Shown here: positions 1 through 6,515 of the stretch, in pieces
Layout of the letters: each line of letters opens with the position of its first letter
Position numbering within the stretch: position 1 is the first letter of the stretch
Origin: Actinobacteria bacterium UBA2541
Lineage (GTDB): Bacteria > Actinomycetota > Actinomycetes > Nanopelagicales > Nanopelagicaceae
Reading direction: 5' to 3'
DNA length: 10,004 bases
Assembly: GCA_002340925.1 (NCBI GenBank)
Contig: DDMR01000006.1
Span: 9,516-19,519, forward strand
Notes under the pieces: generated by a model
The model's input: only the letters and a program-made list of their open reading frames with translations
Databases searched by the model: none
Told to the model about the DNA's origin: nothing
Position numbers and translations under genes: made by a program

Positions 1-276
1 GGTTCTGATTTCTTCGGTGCTGAAAGCGCAGATGATCTGCCATTCGCAAAACCTGATGAACTTGTTACAACTCTTATCGACGGCACTGAATATATTGATG
101 CAAAGATGAAGGCTATGGCCGCGCACCCAACCCAGATTGAATTAGATGGCCCATTCTTTGCACTCTCAAATAACTTAGGTAATCAAGTTTGGGGCCACGA
201 GTATTACACCCTGGTAAAAGGCGAGAAGAGCAAGAACTTAGATGCCAAGGGACGCGAGGCGGATTTCTTTGCTTAA
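1..276 (+). CDS. mshB: MshB C-terminus: N-acetyl-glucosaminyl-inositol deacetylase (mycothiol synthesis), 5' end outside window
   Basis: This is the last 91 codons of an open frame that enters from the left edge and stops with TAA at 274-276. The visible stretch matches the C-terminus of actinobacterial MshB: an 'IDAKMKAMAAHPTQ' segment (about residues 32-45 of the fragment), then 'FALSNN' and 'GHEYYTLVKG', ending in a charged tail and 'EADFFA'. MshB is a zinc-dependent LmbE-family deacetylase. It removes acetate from GlcNAc-inositol, the second committed step towards mycothiol, in the cytoplasm. The metal-binding N-terminal half is outside the window, so activity cannot be judged. The paralogue Mca (mycothiol S-conjugate amidase) is the main alternative. 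The 'ALSNN ... EYY' ending and the downstream small membrane protein, as in M. tuberculosis Rv1170-Rv1171, favour MshB. The next gene overlaps its stop, which suggests one transcript. Confidence 0.82.
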   Translation, partial: GSDFFGAESADDLPFAKPDELVTTLIDGTEYIDAKMKAMAAHPTQIELDGPFFALSNNLGNQVWGHEYYTLVKGEKSKNLDAKGREADFFA

Positions 277-583
277 GGCGATTGGCGCTCTATTTTTTGG
301 CGCAGTAATTGGATTTATCGGAACCGTTCTTCATAATGCTTTTCCACCAATTGGAATTTTGCTTGCGCTACTCACAACCGCAATCGGTATTAACTTTGCT
401 GGTCAATTATTTGGAGCCCAAAGATACAAGTTGATTACCGCAATTGCCTGGCTTGCAGTGGCACTGCGTGCTGGAACCTACGGTATAAGTAATGAAATCT
501 TAATTATTTCAAATCTCTACGGAAATATTTTCTTACTAGGTGGTTTATTGTTTGCATTTATCGCTGTTATCAAGCGGCGCTAA
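269..583 (+). CDS. Small four-helix membrane protein, DUF6113-like partner of mshB
   Basis: This is a hydrophobic protein of about 104 residues, probably in the cytoplasmic membrane, with four predicted helices at roughly residues 4-22, 27-46, 55-73 and 81-100. The C-terminus is basic (KRR). Its size, its helix pattern with a 'PPIGILLALL' turn after helix 1, and its place directly after mshB resemble the DUF6113-type proteins that follow mshB in Streptomyces and Mycobacterium (Rv1171). The function is unknown. I chose TTG at 269 because GAGG (256-259) lies 9 bases upstream and the overlap with mshB is only 8 bases. ATG at 242 is open in the same frame and would add nine polar residues, but it has a weaker ribosome site and a 35-base overlap. 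The stop TAA (581-583) overlaps the stop of the opposing cysS gene. Family assignment is from recall of synteny and shape, not alignment. Confidence 0.7.
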   Translation: MLKAIGALFFGAVIGFIGTVLHNAFPPIGILLALLTTAIGINFAGQLFGAQRYKLITAIAWLAVALRAGTYGISNEILIISNLYGNIFLLGGLLFAFIAVIKRR

Positions 584-1989
584 ATCCAATCCCATTCTTG
601 CCCACTCGGTGAATCTTTAATTGAAATTCCAAGCTTCAACAATTGATCTCGCAACTTATCACTCGCTTCAAAATCTTTTGATTCGCGGGCACGCTTTCGC
701 TCTTCAAGTAAACCTGATATTTCTTGCGTAGCTTCAGCCTTAACCTTTGGCGCTCTTGCAATTTCTAGACCATAAATCTCATCAACTCTTTTAAAGCATA
801 CAACTTTCGTGGCCCCAGAAATCAATTCATCCTTCTCAAGTCTTCGGAGTTGCTGAAGCGCCCTAGGAGTATCTAAATCTTGTTGAACGTCGCCCAAAGT
901 TCCTTCGCAAAAATCACTTACAAATTTATTATCTAATTCACCCTGCTCTGACCACTGCACCATTTTTTTTCGCCAGCGATCTAGCGTTGCATCAGCAGCG
1001 CGAAGCGAATCCCAAGTTAAATCCATCTGACTGCGGTAGCGGTTCTCTAAGAAACATAACCTCAAAGCCAGGGGATCGAGCCCCTTTTCAATTACGTCAC
1101 TAAGCAGAACGACATTTCCTGCACTCTTCGACATTTTGCGGCCTTCAAATAACAAGTGCTCGCCATGCACCCAATTTTCAACTACTTCATAACCAACCGC
1201 AGAATTCGATTGTGCTCGCTCGTTTTCATGATGCGGAAAGCGCAGATCAATTCCACCTAAATGTAGATCAACGTTTCCCTCTAAAAGTTCTAAAGACATT
1301 GCAGAACATTCAATATGCCAACCAGGAAATCCCGGTCCCCATGGTGAATCCCAGATCATTTCACTGCGATTTGCTGCAGCTTTCCAGAGCGCCCAATCAG
1401 CATGAAACAATTTTGCGCCGTCTTCTGCTGAGTCATGTCGGTGACCCGGCTTTAGCGAATCCAGTCTGTTGCCCGAAATTTCCCCATACGATTCAAAGGT
1501 TGATGCCGCGAAATAGACACAACCATCAGAGCCCACATAAGCATGATTTGATGAAATCAAATCGGCAATAAGTTTTAACATCAAATCAATAGTTTCACTC
1601 GCTCGCGGATAAGCCGCTGCAGGAATCACATTTAACTTTGCTAGGTCTGCATGAAAACTGGCTTCATATTTCCGGGCGATATCAAATGGATCTTTTGCTT
1701 CTAGCTTTGATTGTTCAAGCAGCTTATCGCCACCGACCTCGTTGCCAGCTATATCTTCAGCCATATGACCGACATCGGTTATGTTCTGAATTAACCTTGA
1801 ATCTATTCCAGAAAATGTCAGAGTTCGTTTTATTAAATCACCGAGTAAGAATGTGCGCAGATTTCCGACATGAGCATCGCGATAAACAGTCGGTCCACAG
1901 CAATAAATAGAGACCTCGAAACCATTCTTAGCGCAGACTTCCTTTACCGATCTGGCCTTGGTATCAAAGATAAATAGTCCAGTGTTCAT
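580..1989 (-). CDS. cysS: Cysteinyl-tRNA synthetase (CysRS)
   Basis: 469 residues, close to the usual 460-480. This cytoplasmic class I synthetase charges tRNA-Cys with cysteine using ATP. Visible landmarks are the zinc/nucleotide start 'CGPTVY' (31-36), the HIGH-type motif 'HVGN' (40-43), 'GWHIECSAM' (223-231), 'GGIDLRFPHHENE' (245-257), the KMSKS loop (285-289), and the typical C-terminus 'EASDKLRDQLLKLGI...G.EWDW'. Zinc ligands by spacing are C31, C228, H253 and E257. MshC, the mycothiol cysteine ligase derived from CysRS, was considered. MshC is shorter and lacks the C-terminal tRNA-binding region that is present here. The sequence reads unlike the common actinomycete CysS ('CGATVQGLPHIGH...'), so it may be a second or transferred copy. 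The start ATG overlaps the TGA of the upstream small gene (ATGA), implying translational coupling. Confidence 0.92.
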   Translation of the reverse strand: MNTGLFIFDTKARSVKEVCAKNGFEVSIYCCGPTVYRDAHVGNLRTFLLGDLIKRTLTFSGIDSRLIQNITDVGHMAEDIAGNEVGGDKLLEQSKLEAKDPFDIARKYEASFHADLAKLNVIPAAAYPRASETIDLMLKLIADLISSNHAYVGSDGCVYFAASTFESYGEISGNRLDSLKPGHRHDSAEDGAKLFHADWALWKAAANRSEMIWDSPWGPGFPGWHIECSAMSLELLEGNVDLHLGGIDLRFPHHENERAQSNSAVGYEVVENWVHGEHLLFEGRKMSKSAGNVVLLSDVIEKGLDPLALRLCFLENRYRSQMDLTWDSLRAADATLDRWRKKMVQWSEQGELDNKFVSDFCEGTLGDVQQDLDTPRALQQLRRLEKDELISGATKVVCFKRVDEIYGLEIARAPKVKAEATQEISGLLEERKRARESKDFEASDKLRDQLLKLGISIKDSPSGQEWDWI

Positions 1990-2177
1990 TTTTCAGGAAC
2001 CACTTTCCAGAGCGCAATCACATTGTGATCAAACCGAACAAGTGAGCCATCTTTTTTGCGGACCGTATCAATCTCTTCCAAGGTCCCAAGTAAATCTCGG
2101 AAGCCGCCACCCGGCTCGTGTAGCCGAATTGATACTCGCTTTCCAATCTCAGCTAGCGAAGGAGTGGGATTTCCCAT
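1986..2177 (-). CDS. 63-residue stand-alone SH3-like domain, resembling the N-terminus of Rv0428c-type GNAT acetyltransferases
   Basis: A short intact gene with a strong ribosome site (AAGGAG on the - strand at 2186-2191, 8 bases before ATG). It is translationally coupled to cysS by an ATGA overlap. The protein has the pattern 'GKRVSIRLHEPGGGFRDLLGTLEEID', then 'VRKKDGSLVRFDHNVIALWKVVPEK', which reads as a small beta-barrel. From memory it resembles the N-terminal domain of actinobacterial GNAT acetyltransferases like Rv0428c ('G.RVVVR.. ..TDVLG.L ... VRRRDG..V.. ..V.AAK.VP'). In many actinomycetes that acetyltransferase lies next to fdxA and dapC. Here the catalytic GNAT domain is absent, and the next residues downstream belong to cysS in another frame. 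It could be a remnant of a reduced gene or a retained partner protein. The good start signals and conserved pattern argue that it is expressed. Function unknown. Confidence 0.7.
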   Translation of the reverse strand: MGNPTPSLAEIGKRVSIRLHEPGGGFRDLLGTLEEIDTVRKKDGSLVRFDHNVIALWKVVPEK

Positions 2178-2241
2178 ATTGGATGCTCCTTCTTTCTGCG
2201 AATTACTGAAGTTCGAGACCTACGAATTTGCAGGTATTCGC

Positions 2242-2247
2242 TATCCT
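2242..2247 (+). promoter_or_regulatory. Candidate -10 box for the fdxA-dapC operon
   Basis: TATCCT at 2242-2247 fits the actinobacterial TANNNT -10 pattern. It would place the transcript start near 2254, giving a leader of about 26 bases that contains the fdxA ribosome site. No convincing -35 is visible. A second hexamer, TAGATT at 2256-2261, also fits, but would put the transcript start inside the ribosome site. The 102-base divergent spacer must hold promoters for both strands. I could not settle the - strand one. Confidence 0.28.
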
Positions 2248-2279
2248 AGGCGCATTAGATTAGTTAGAAAGGTAGCAAA

Positions 2280-2600
2280 TTGACATACATAATCGCAGAA
2301 CCATGTGTAGACGTTAAGGATAAATCCTGTATTGAGGAATGTCCTGTTGATTGCATTTACGAGGGTGGCCGGATGCTTTATATCCAACCCGATGAATGTG
2401 TTGATTGCGGTGCCTGCGAACCAGTATGTCCAGTTGAAGCTATCTATTACGAAGATGACATTCCTTCGGCATGGAAAGAGTTCGGAAAAGCCAATAGCGA
2501 ATTCTTCGTAGAAATTGGTTCACCTGGCGGCGCTGCCAAAGTTGGTGCATCTGCAACAGATCACGCAATGGTTAAAGCGCTACCTCCTAAAGCTGAGTAG
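2280..2600 (+). CDS. fdxA: Seven-iron ferredoxin (3Fe-4S/4Fe-4S), FdxA/FdxC type
   Basis: 106 residues, almost identical in pattern to the mycobacterial and Streptomyces 7Fe ferredoxin. It is a soluble low-potential electron carrier. Cysteines C9, C17 and C50 fit the 3Fe-4S cluster, and C21, C40, C43 and C46 fit the 4Fe-4S cluster. C25 is the extra free cysteine seen in this family. The '[16 protein letters not shown]' segment is the diagnostic core, and the tail '[10 protein letters not shown]' is also typical. The start is TTG at 2280: it gives the conserved '[16 protein letters not shown]' N-terminus and has AGAAAGG (2266-2272) 7 bases upstream. Partners such as cytochrome P450 or ferredoxin reductases are not in the window. 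The gene sits 8 bases before the proposed dapC start, as in M. tuberculosis Rv1177-Rv1178, so the two are almost certainly co-transcribed. Confidence 0.95.
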   Translation: MTYIIAEPCVDVKDKSCIEECPVDCIYEGGRMLYIQPDECVDCGACEPVCPVEAIYYEDDIPSAWKEFGKANSEFFVEIGSPGGAAKVGASATDHAMVKALPPKAE

Positions 2601-2608
2601 TTAGAACT

Positions 2609-3676
2609 CTGAAACTTCCAGATTTTCCTTGGGATACGTTGGCGCCTTTTGGTGCACGCGCTCGGGAACATACTGGCGGAATAATTGATTTATCTCAGGG
2701 GACGCCTGTTGATGCGACTCCAGAATTTATTCAACAAGAGTTAAAGAGCGCAGCGAATTCTCCTGGTTATCCGTTAACAATCGGAACACCCGAACTTCGA
2801 AGCGCAATGCGTAATTGGGCAACCAACGTTCTTGGTGCCAGTGGCGAATTTGATGTATTGCCAACAATCGGTTCTAAAGAATTAGTTGCTTGGCTACCCA
2901 CAATTCTTGAGGCAAAAACTGTTCTGTATCCCAGAGTTGCTTATCCGACTTATCTAGTCGGTTCAATGATTCATCAATCCACAAATATTGCAGTTGATAT
3001 AGATGCGAAAGCTTGGCCAAAGTCCGATCTGGCTTGGATAAATTCACCTTCAAATCCAACGGGCCGGGTGCATAGCGAATCAGAACTTGAAGCAGTTATC
3101 GGGTATGCACGAGAACATAACACAGTCATTGCGAGCGATGAATGTTACATAAATTTTCCGGCAACAGGTCCAAAGCCAATTTCAATTCTCAAGGTAGCGG
3201 CCGGTAGCAATAAAAATCTATTGGCTGTTCACTCAATGTCTAAACGCTCTAACTTAGCTGGATATCGTGCTGGGTTAATTGCTGGTGATCCTGATTTGAT
3301 TGCCGAAATTCGTGAAGTCAGAAAACATGCTGGAATGTTAACTCCGCTTCCAATTCAAAGAGCGATGACTGCGGCACTTGGAGATGAAGAACATGTTGCG
3401 ATTCAGGCTGCGCGATATGCCAATCGTCGCAAGGCGCTAAGTTCTGCACTAATTGCAGCTGGATTTCAGATTGATTTTTCAAACGCTGGCCTTTACATCT
3501 GGTGCACACGAAACGAAGATTGCTGGAATTCTGTTTCGTGGCTTGCTGACATCGGAATTCTTGCAACGCCCGGAGTCTTTTACGGTGAAGCAGGTGCTCA
3601 ACATATTCGGATTGCAATGACTGCTACCGATGCTCAAATTGCAGATGCCGCAGCTCGAATAATGAAAAGCCTCTAA
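2609..3676 (+). CDS. dapC: N-succinyldiaminopimelate aminotransferase (lysine/peptidoglycan pathway), probable CTG start
   Basis: A fold-type I PLP aminotransferase that makes N-succinyl-LL-2,6-diaminopimelate from the keto acid, using glutamate, in the cytoplasm. Assignment rests on the actinobacterial DapC signature 'GIIDLSQGTPVDATPEF', 'SPGYPLTIGTPELR', 'GSKELVAWLPT', 'NSPSNPTGR', 'SDECYINF' and the PLP-lysine segment 'SMSKRSNLAGYRAG' (Lys212 counting from the CTG), and on its position after fdxA as in Rv1178. Homologues begin with '.. LPDFPWDTLAPF'. That stretch lies upstream of the first TTG (2639) and is in frame only back to an in-frame TGA at 2594-2596. The only near-canonical start covering it is CTG at 2609, giving 355 residues. 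Ribosome binding is weak (GAG at 2595-2597), so translation is probably coupled to the fdxA stop 8 bases earlier. The TTG at 2639 is the fallback start. Confidence 0.9.
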   Translation: MKLPDFPWDTLAPFGARAREHTGGIIDLSQGTPVDATPEFIQQELKSAANSPGYPLTIGTPELRSAMRNWATNVLGASGEFDVLPTIGSKELVAWLPTILEAKTVLYPRVAYPTYLVGSMIHQSTNIAVDIDAKAWPKSDLAWINSPSNPTGRVHSESELEAVIGYAREHNTVIASDECYINFPATGPKPISILKVAAGSNKNLLAVHSMSKRSNLAGYRAGLIAGDPDLIAEIREVRKHAGMLTPLPIQRAMTAALGDEEHVAIQAARYANRRKALSSALIAAGFQIDFSNAGLYIWCTRNEDCWNSVSWLADIGILATPGVFYGEAGAQHIRIAMTATDAQIADAAARIMKSL

Positions 3677-4864
3677 ATGGCTACTGAATTAGAGGCAGCA
3701 TTTAACAGCGCAGAACAATTAATTTCAGATACTTCAAAGCTGGTCCGAGTTGTTCTCTCAGGCCGACGCCGAAACATGAGCGTTCCATTTGAAAGGATTG
3801 ATATCCGGCCAGTTTCGATCAAAGGTGGCCTCTCACTTCAGATCTCACAGAATGATGGTCGCGTAACCACAACTAAGAATGTAGAAGCTAAAGAATTTGA
3901 TGCAAAGACCTATTTAGAAATGGGATATGCAAATATTTTGGTCGAACATACTGGTGGCGCTCTTACGATTCGCATCACCAAGAAAGGTGAGGCCCAAGTT
4001 CATGAAGAGAAAGGCCTTCGCGAACAGAACCTAGAACACGATCGCAAGAAGAGCAGATTGCTGGATGCCTCAGATCCATTCTTGATTGAAGTAGGAATCT
4101 CAGATTCTGAAGGCCGAGTAAAACCTACGAAAGCAGATAAGTATTTGCAGGTAGAAGAATTCTTACGGCTGCTGGTTCCAACTTTGAATTCAGCAATTGA
4201 AGCAAAACATATTGCTAGTCCAACTGCTGAAAAGCCATTAGTAATCGCGGATTTAGGTTGCGGAAATGCGTATTTAACTTTTGCAGTTCATCAATACCTA
4301 AGAAGTATTGATATGCCAGTGCATGTAGTTGGAATTGATATCAGACCCGAATCTTTAAAACGCAATACTGAAATTGCCAAGAAACTTAAGATTGAAAAGA
4401 CAATTGAGTTTAAGGCTGAAGCAATCGAACAAACATCGATTCAATCTTGTGATGTGGCAATTGCACTTCATGCATGTGATACCGCTACCGATGATGCAAT
4501 TGCTTGGGCAGTAACCGGGAGAGCGAAATTATTGTTGATTGCACCTTGCTGCCAGCATGATTTGCAGACCCAGATGAGTAACGTTCCAGAACCTTGGAAC
4601 CTGCTCACTAAACATGGATTAATGAAAGAGCGGCTTGGTGATTTAATGACAGATGCGCTTCGGGCTCAAATTCTTAAATTACTTGGGTATAGAACTGAAA
4701 TAATTGAATTTATCGGTGGCGAACACACTCCGAGAAATATCATGATTCGGGCGGTCAAAACCGGCGCAGAACCAGGCTCTAAAGATGTCGAAAGCTATAA
4801 GAAAATGTTAAGTGATTGGCAGATTGATCCGGCGCTAGCCAGCAGACTTAACATACTCAAGTAA
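3677..4864 (+). CDS. Class I SAM-dependent methyltransferase, Methyltransf_32/METTL25-like, target unknown
   Basis: 395 residues. The N-terminal part (1-135) is rich in basic residues and predicted beta strands, possibly a nucleic-acid-binding module. The Rossmann methyltransferase domain follows (about 155-360). Visible motifs are motif I 'ADLGCGNAYL' (191-200), motif II 'GIDIRP' (219-224), 'ALHACDTATDDAI' (263-275), and the paired-cysteine segment 'APCCQHDL' (289-296). The last two segments are typical of the PF13679 family, which includes eukaryotic METTL25-like and TRMT13-related proteins. The APCC position corresponds to the catalytic motif IV region. That suggests an RNA or protein target, but the sequence does not show which. 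The ATG follows the dapC stop with no gap and without a clear ribosome site, so translation is likely coupled to dapC. The 3' end overlaps the opposing CBS gene by 30 bases. Confidence 0.82.
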   Translation: MATELEAAFNSAEQLISDTSKLVRVVLSGRRRNMSVPFERIDIRPVSIKGGLSLQISQNDGRVTTTKNVEAKEFDAKTYLEMGYANILVEHTGGALTIRITKKGEAQVHEEKGLREQNLEHDRKKSRLLDASDPFLIEVGISDSEGRVKPTKADKYLQVEEFLRLLVPTLNSAIEAKHIASPTAEKPLVIADLGCGNAYLTFAVHQYLRSIDMPVHVVGIDIRPESLKRNTEIAKKLKIEKTIEFKAEAIEQTSIQSCDVAIALHACDTATDDAIAWAVTGRAKLLLIAPCCQHDLQTQMSNVPEPWNLLTKHGLMKERLGDLMTDALRAQILKLLGYRTEIIEFIGGEHTPRNIMIRAVKTGAEPGSKDVESYKKMLSDWQIDPALASRLNILK

Positions 4865-5266
4865 GGCATTTCGTTCGCTATTAATTTCAGATACATATGA
4901 TTTAACAACATCACCAATTGAAATTATCGAAATCAGGGCACCAGAATCATCGACAACAGGAACATGACGAATTCTCTTCTCTGTCATCAGCGCCATTAAT
5001 TGTGCAACAGTTGAATCTTTCTTGCAGGTCATTACATGCACGGTCATGATGTCGCGCACATGGATTTTTTCGATTTCATGCATATGTGATGGCAAAGCCT
5101 GCACAATATCGCGCTCTGAAACGATGCCAAGAATATTTCTTCCATCAGACGAAACCACCAATGCACCAATCTTTAATTCGGCAAGAGATTGACTCAACTC
5201 TTTTATTGTTGCATCGGGGGCGATAGTTTGGACGTGCTTCCCAGAAAGTAAACTTGAAACTTGCAT
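4835..5266 (-). CDS. Tandem CBS-domain protein, probable nucleotide-sensing regulator
   Basis: 143 residues made of two CBS modules and little else. CBS1 spans about 1-62, with 'GALVVSSDGRNILGIVSERDIV' features at 34-55. CBS2 spans about 70-128, with 'VRDIMT' (70-75), 'RIRHVPVVDDSG' (98-109) and 'SIISIGDVVK' (113-122). Stand-alone CBS pairs usually form a disc-like dimer that binds AMP, ATP or similar adenosyl ligands. The ligand and the regulated partner cannot be read from sequence. Start ATG at 5264-5266 has GGGAG (- strand, 5273-5277) 6 bases upstream, a good ribosome site. It lies 85 bases downstream of the UxaA-type genes on the same strand, so it may be the last gene of that transcript or have its own promoter in the AT-rich spacer. 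The tail 'NSERNALLEYVKSAG' is a short helix. Confidence 0.9.
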   Translation of the reverse strand: MQVSSLLSGKHVQTIAPDATIKELSQSLAELKIGALVVSSDGRNILGIVSERDIVQALPSHMHEIEKIHVRDIMTVHVMTCKKDSTVAQLMALMTEKRIRHVPVVDDSGALISIISIGDVVKSYVSEINSERNALLEYVKSAG

Positions 5267-5301
5267 GCTAGTCTCCCAAGTAATCTAAAGTAAGAGTTAC
5301 C

Positions 5302-5345
5302 TTAATAGTTGACCTATTTTCTATTAATTTCAATAGGTAGATTAA
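5302..5345. repeat. AT-rich imperfect inverted repeat between the dehydratase operon and the CBS gene
   Basis: The core arms ACCTATT (5312-5318) and AATAGGT (5332-5338) are perfect complements with a 13-base loop. Outer arms TTAAT (5302-5306) and ATTAA (5341-5345) extend the dyad imperfectly. A second CTATT (5321-5325) could pair with the same right arm. The element lies just downstream of the dehydratase stop on the - strand and upstream of the CBS start. It could be a weak terminator or attenuating hairpin for the upstream operon, or an operator for the CBS gene. No U-run follows it directly and the stem is AT-rich, so termination is not well supported. Confidence 0.35.
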
Positions 5346-5351
5346 GTTTAA

Positions 5352-6515
5352 TCACTTGATTACAGTGTTATACATTCGGGATAGCGAAAATTCATGATGA
5401 AGTCCACGCTCAGCTTTGGTGATTTGGCCGTTGGCTACCGCCAAGATGAGATCAAAGAGTTCGCCACCAACCTCTGCGAGCGTCTTAATTCCATCGGCAA
5501 TGGTTCCAGCGTTTAAATCAATCAAATCCGGAATCGCACTTGCCATGGTGGTATTTGTTGCTAATTTAATTGTTGGCATAATTGCTGAACCAGTAGGAGT
5601 TCCGCGTCCAGTAGTGAAGACGACAACATTTATGCCACCTGCCGCGAAACCGGTTAGTTGTTCTGTGTCGTGCCCAGGTGTGTCCATAAAGTAAAGACCA
5701 GATTTCGGAACTTGGTCGGCATATTCCAGGACACCAGAAAATTGTGCACTTCCAGCTTTCTTCGCGGCGCCAAGGGATTTCTCCTCGAGTGTTGTTAAAC
5801 CGCCTTCTATATTTCCGCGAGATGGTTGGGCTCCGCGCATATCAATACCTTCATAATTAATAGATCGCTCATATCTGGCAACGGTTTCGATAATTTGAGC
5901 ACCAATCTCTGGTGTTATCGCGCGCGCGGCTAGCAAATGTTCGGCGCCAAGAATTTCAGTTGTTTCTCCCAATACCGATGCTGCACCAAGTTCGACCAAG
6001 CGATCACTTGCTACACCCAGTGCTGGATTTGCAGTGATGCCAGAGAGTGCATCCGAGCCACCACACTCTTGACCAAGTGCGATTGCACTCCACGGGGCGC
6101 TGATCCGAGACTGTGCTTTTGCCTCTTTTACAAGCGAGTTTGCAATCTTTAATCCAGCCCCGGCAATTTTGCTCATGGAACCAAGTTCTGCGACATTTAA
6201 GACTTCTGCTTTATTAATTCCTAATTTCTTAGCTAAATCAATTATCAATAATTCGCCAGGAGTTCCGATTGTTATGAAAACCGTTGCATAATTATTTGGA
6301 TTTGCCGCAAAGCCCGAGAAAGTTTTGATAATCCGATCGAAGTCGCCATCAACTTCGCCCGACCAATCATGGCTTACAGCAACTGCGCCATCTGATTCGT
6401 CAGCAATTTTTCTAGCAGTAGCCGAGAGCGCAGAGTGCAGCGGCAGAATCAATACGTGGTTTCGCAGGCCCCATCTCTCATCTGCTCTGGCGAATGCAGT
6501 TAATTGCTTAGACAC
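5352..6515 (-). CDS. UxaA-family dehydratase large subunit, paralogue keeping the C-terminal motif set
   Basis: 387 residues, the usual length of a UxaA/GarD/SuyB-type large subunit. The middle and C-terminal parts are canonical: 'QECGGSDALSGITANPALG' (149-167), 'LGETTEILGAEHLL' (182-195), 'GNIEGGLTTLEEKSLG' (234-249), 'DTPGHD' (278-283), 'VVFTTGRGTPTG' (298-309) and 'NAG' (335-337). The N-terminal motifs are eroded. Where the family has a Cys-containing H-x-x-GC motif, this protein has 'SHDWSGE' (48-54). The GLGCE site reads 'ITIGTPGE' (81-88). Cys151 in CGGSD appears to be the only cysteine. Family members dehydrate sugar acids (altronate, galactarate) or eliminate sulfite from sulfolactate, and are usually Fe(II)-dependent. 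The GTG start at 6515 has GAGG 6 bases upstream and overlaps the stop of the other paralogue by 8 bases. It probably needs that paralogue for a full active site (inference). Confidence 0.85.
   Translation of the reverse strand: MSKQLTAFARADERWGLRNHVLILPLHSALSATARKIADESDGAVAVSHDWSGEVDGDFDRIIKTFSGFAANPNNYATVFITIGTPGELLIIDLAKKLGINKAEVLNVAELGSMSKIAGAGLKIANSLVKEAKAQSRISAPWSAIALGQECGGSDALSGITANPALGVASDRLVELGAASVLGETTEILGAEHLLAARAITPEIGAQIIETVARYERSINYEGIDMRGAQPSRGNIEGGLTTLEEKSLGAAKKAGSAQFSGVLEYADQVPKSGLYFMDTPGHDTEQLTGFAAGGINVVVFTTGRGTPTGSAIMPTIKLATNTTMASAIPDLIDLNAGTIADGIKTLAEVGGELFDLILAVANGQITKAERGLHHEFSLSRMYNTVIK

Noticed and set aside
242..268. ATG at 242 as start of the membrane protein after mshB
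   Set aside because: It has a weak ribosome site and a 35-base overlap. TTG 269 has GAGG at good spacing and begins directly at the hydrophobic segment. Kept as an alternative, not excluded.
580..1989. Possibility that this gene is mshC, the mycothiol cysteine ligase, given the nearby mshB
   Set aside because: Length 469 and the C-terminal tRNA-binding region, with KMSKS and HVGN in standard CysRS context, fit cysteinyl-tRNA synthetase. MshC is shorter and has a different 'ITPYDATHLGH' type start.
2178..2279. A riboswitch or structured leader before fdxA-dapC (for example a lysine element)
   Set aside because: The spacer is only 102 bases, is shared by two divergent genes, and shows no conserved riboswitch core or terminator hairpin.
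5309..5343. TTGACC followed by TAGATT as a + strand promoter
   Set aside because: The spacer would be 23 bases and there is no + strand gene downstream until 7669.
5416..6152. Open + strand frames opposite the long UxaA paralogue
   Set aside because: They are antisense to a well-supported conserved gene, have no recognisable product and no ribosome sites, and are explained by codon bias.
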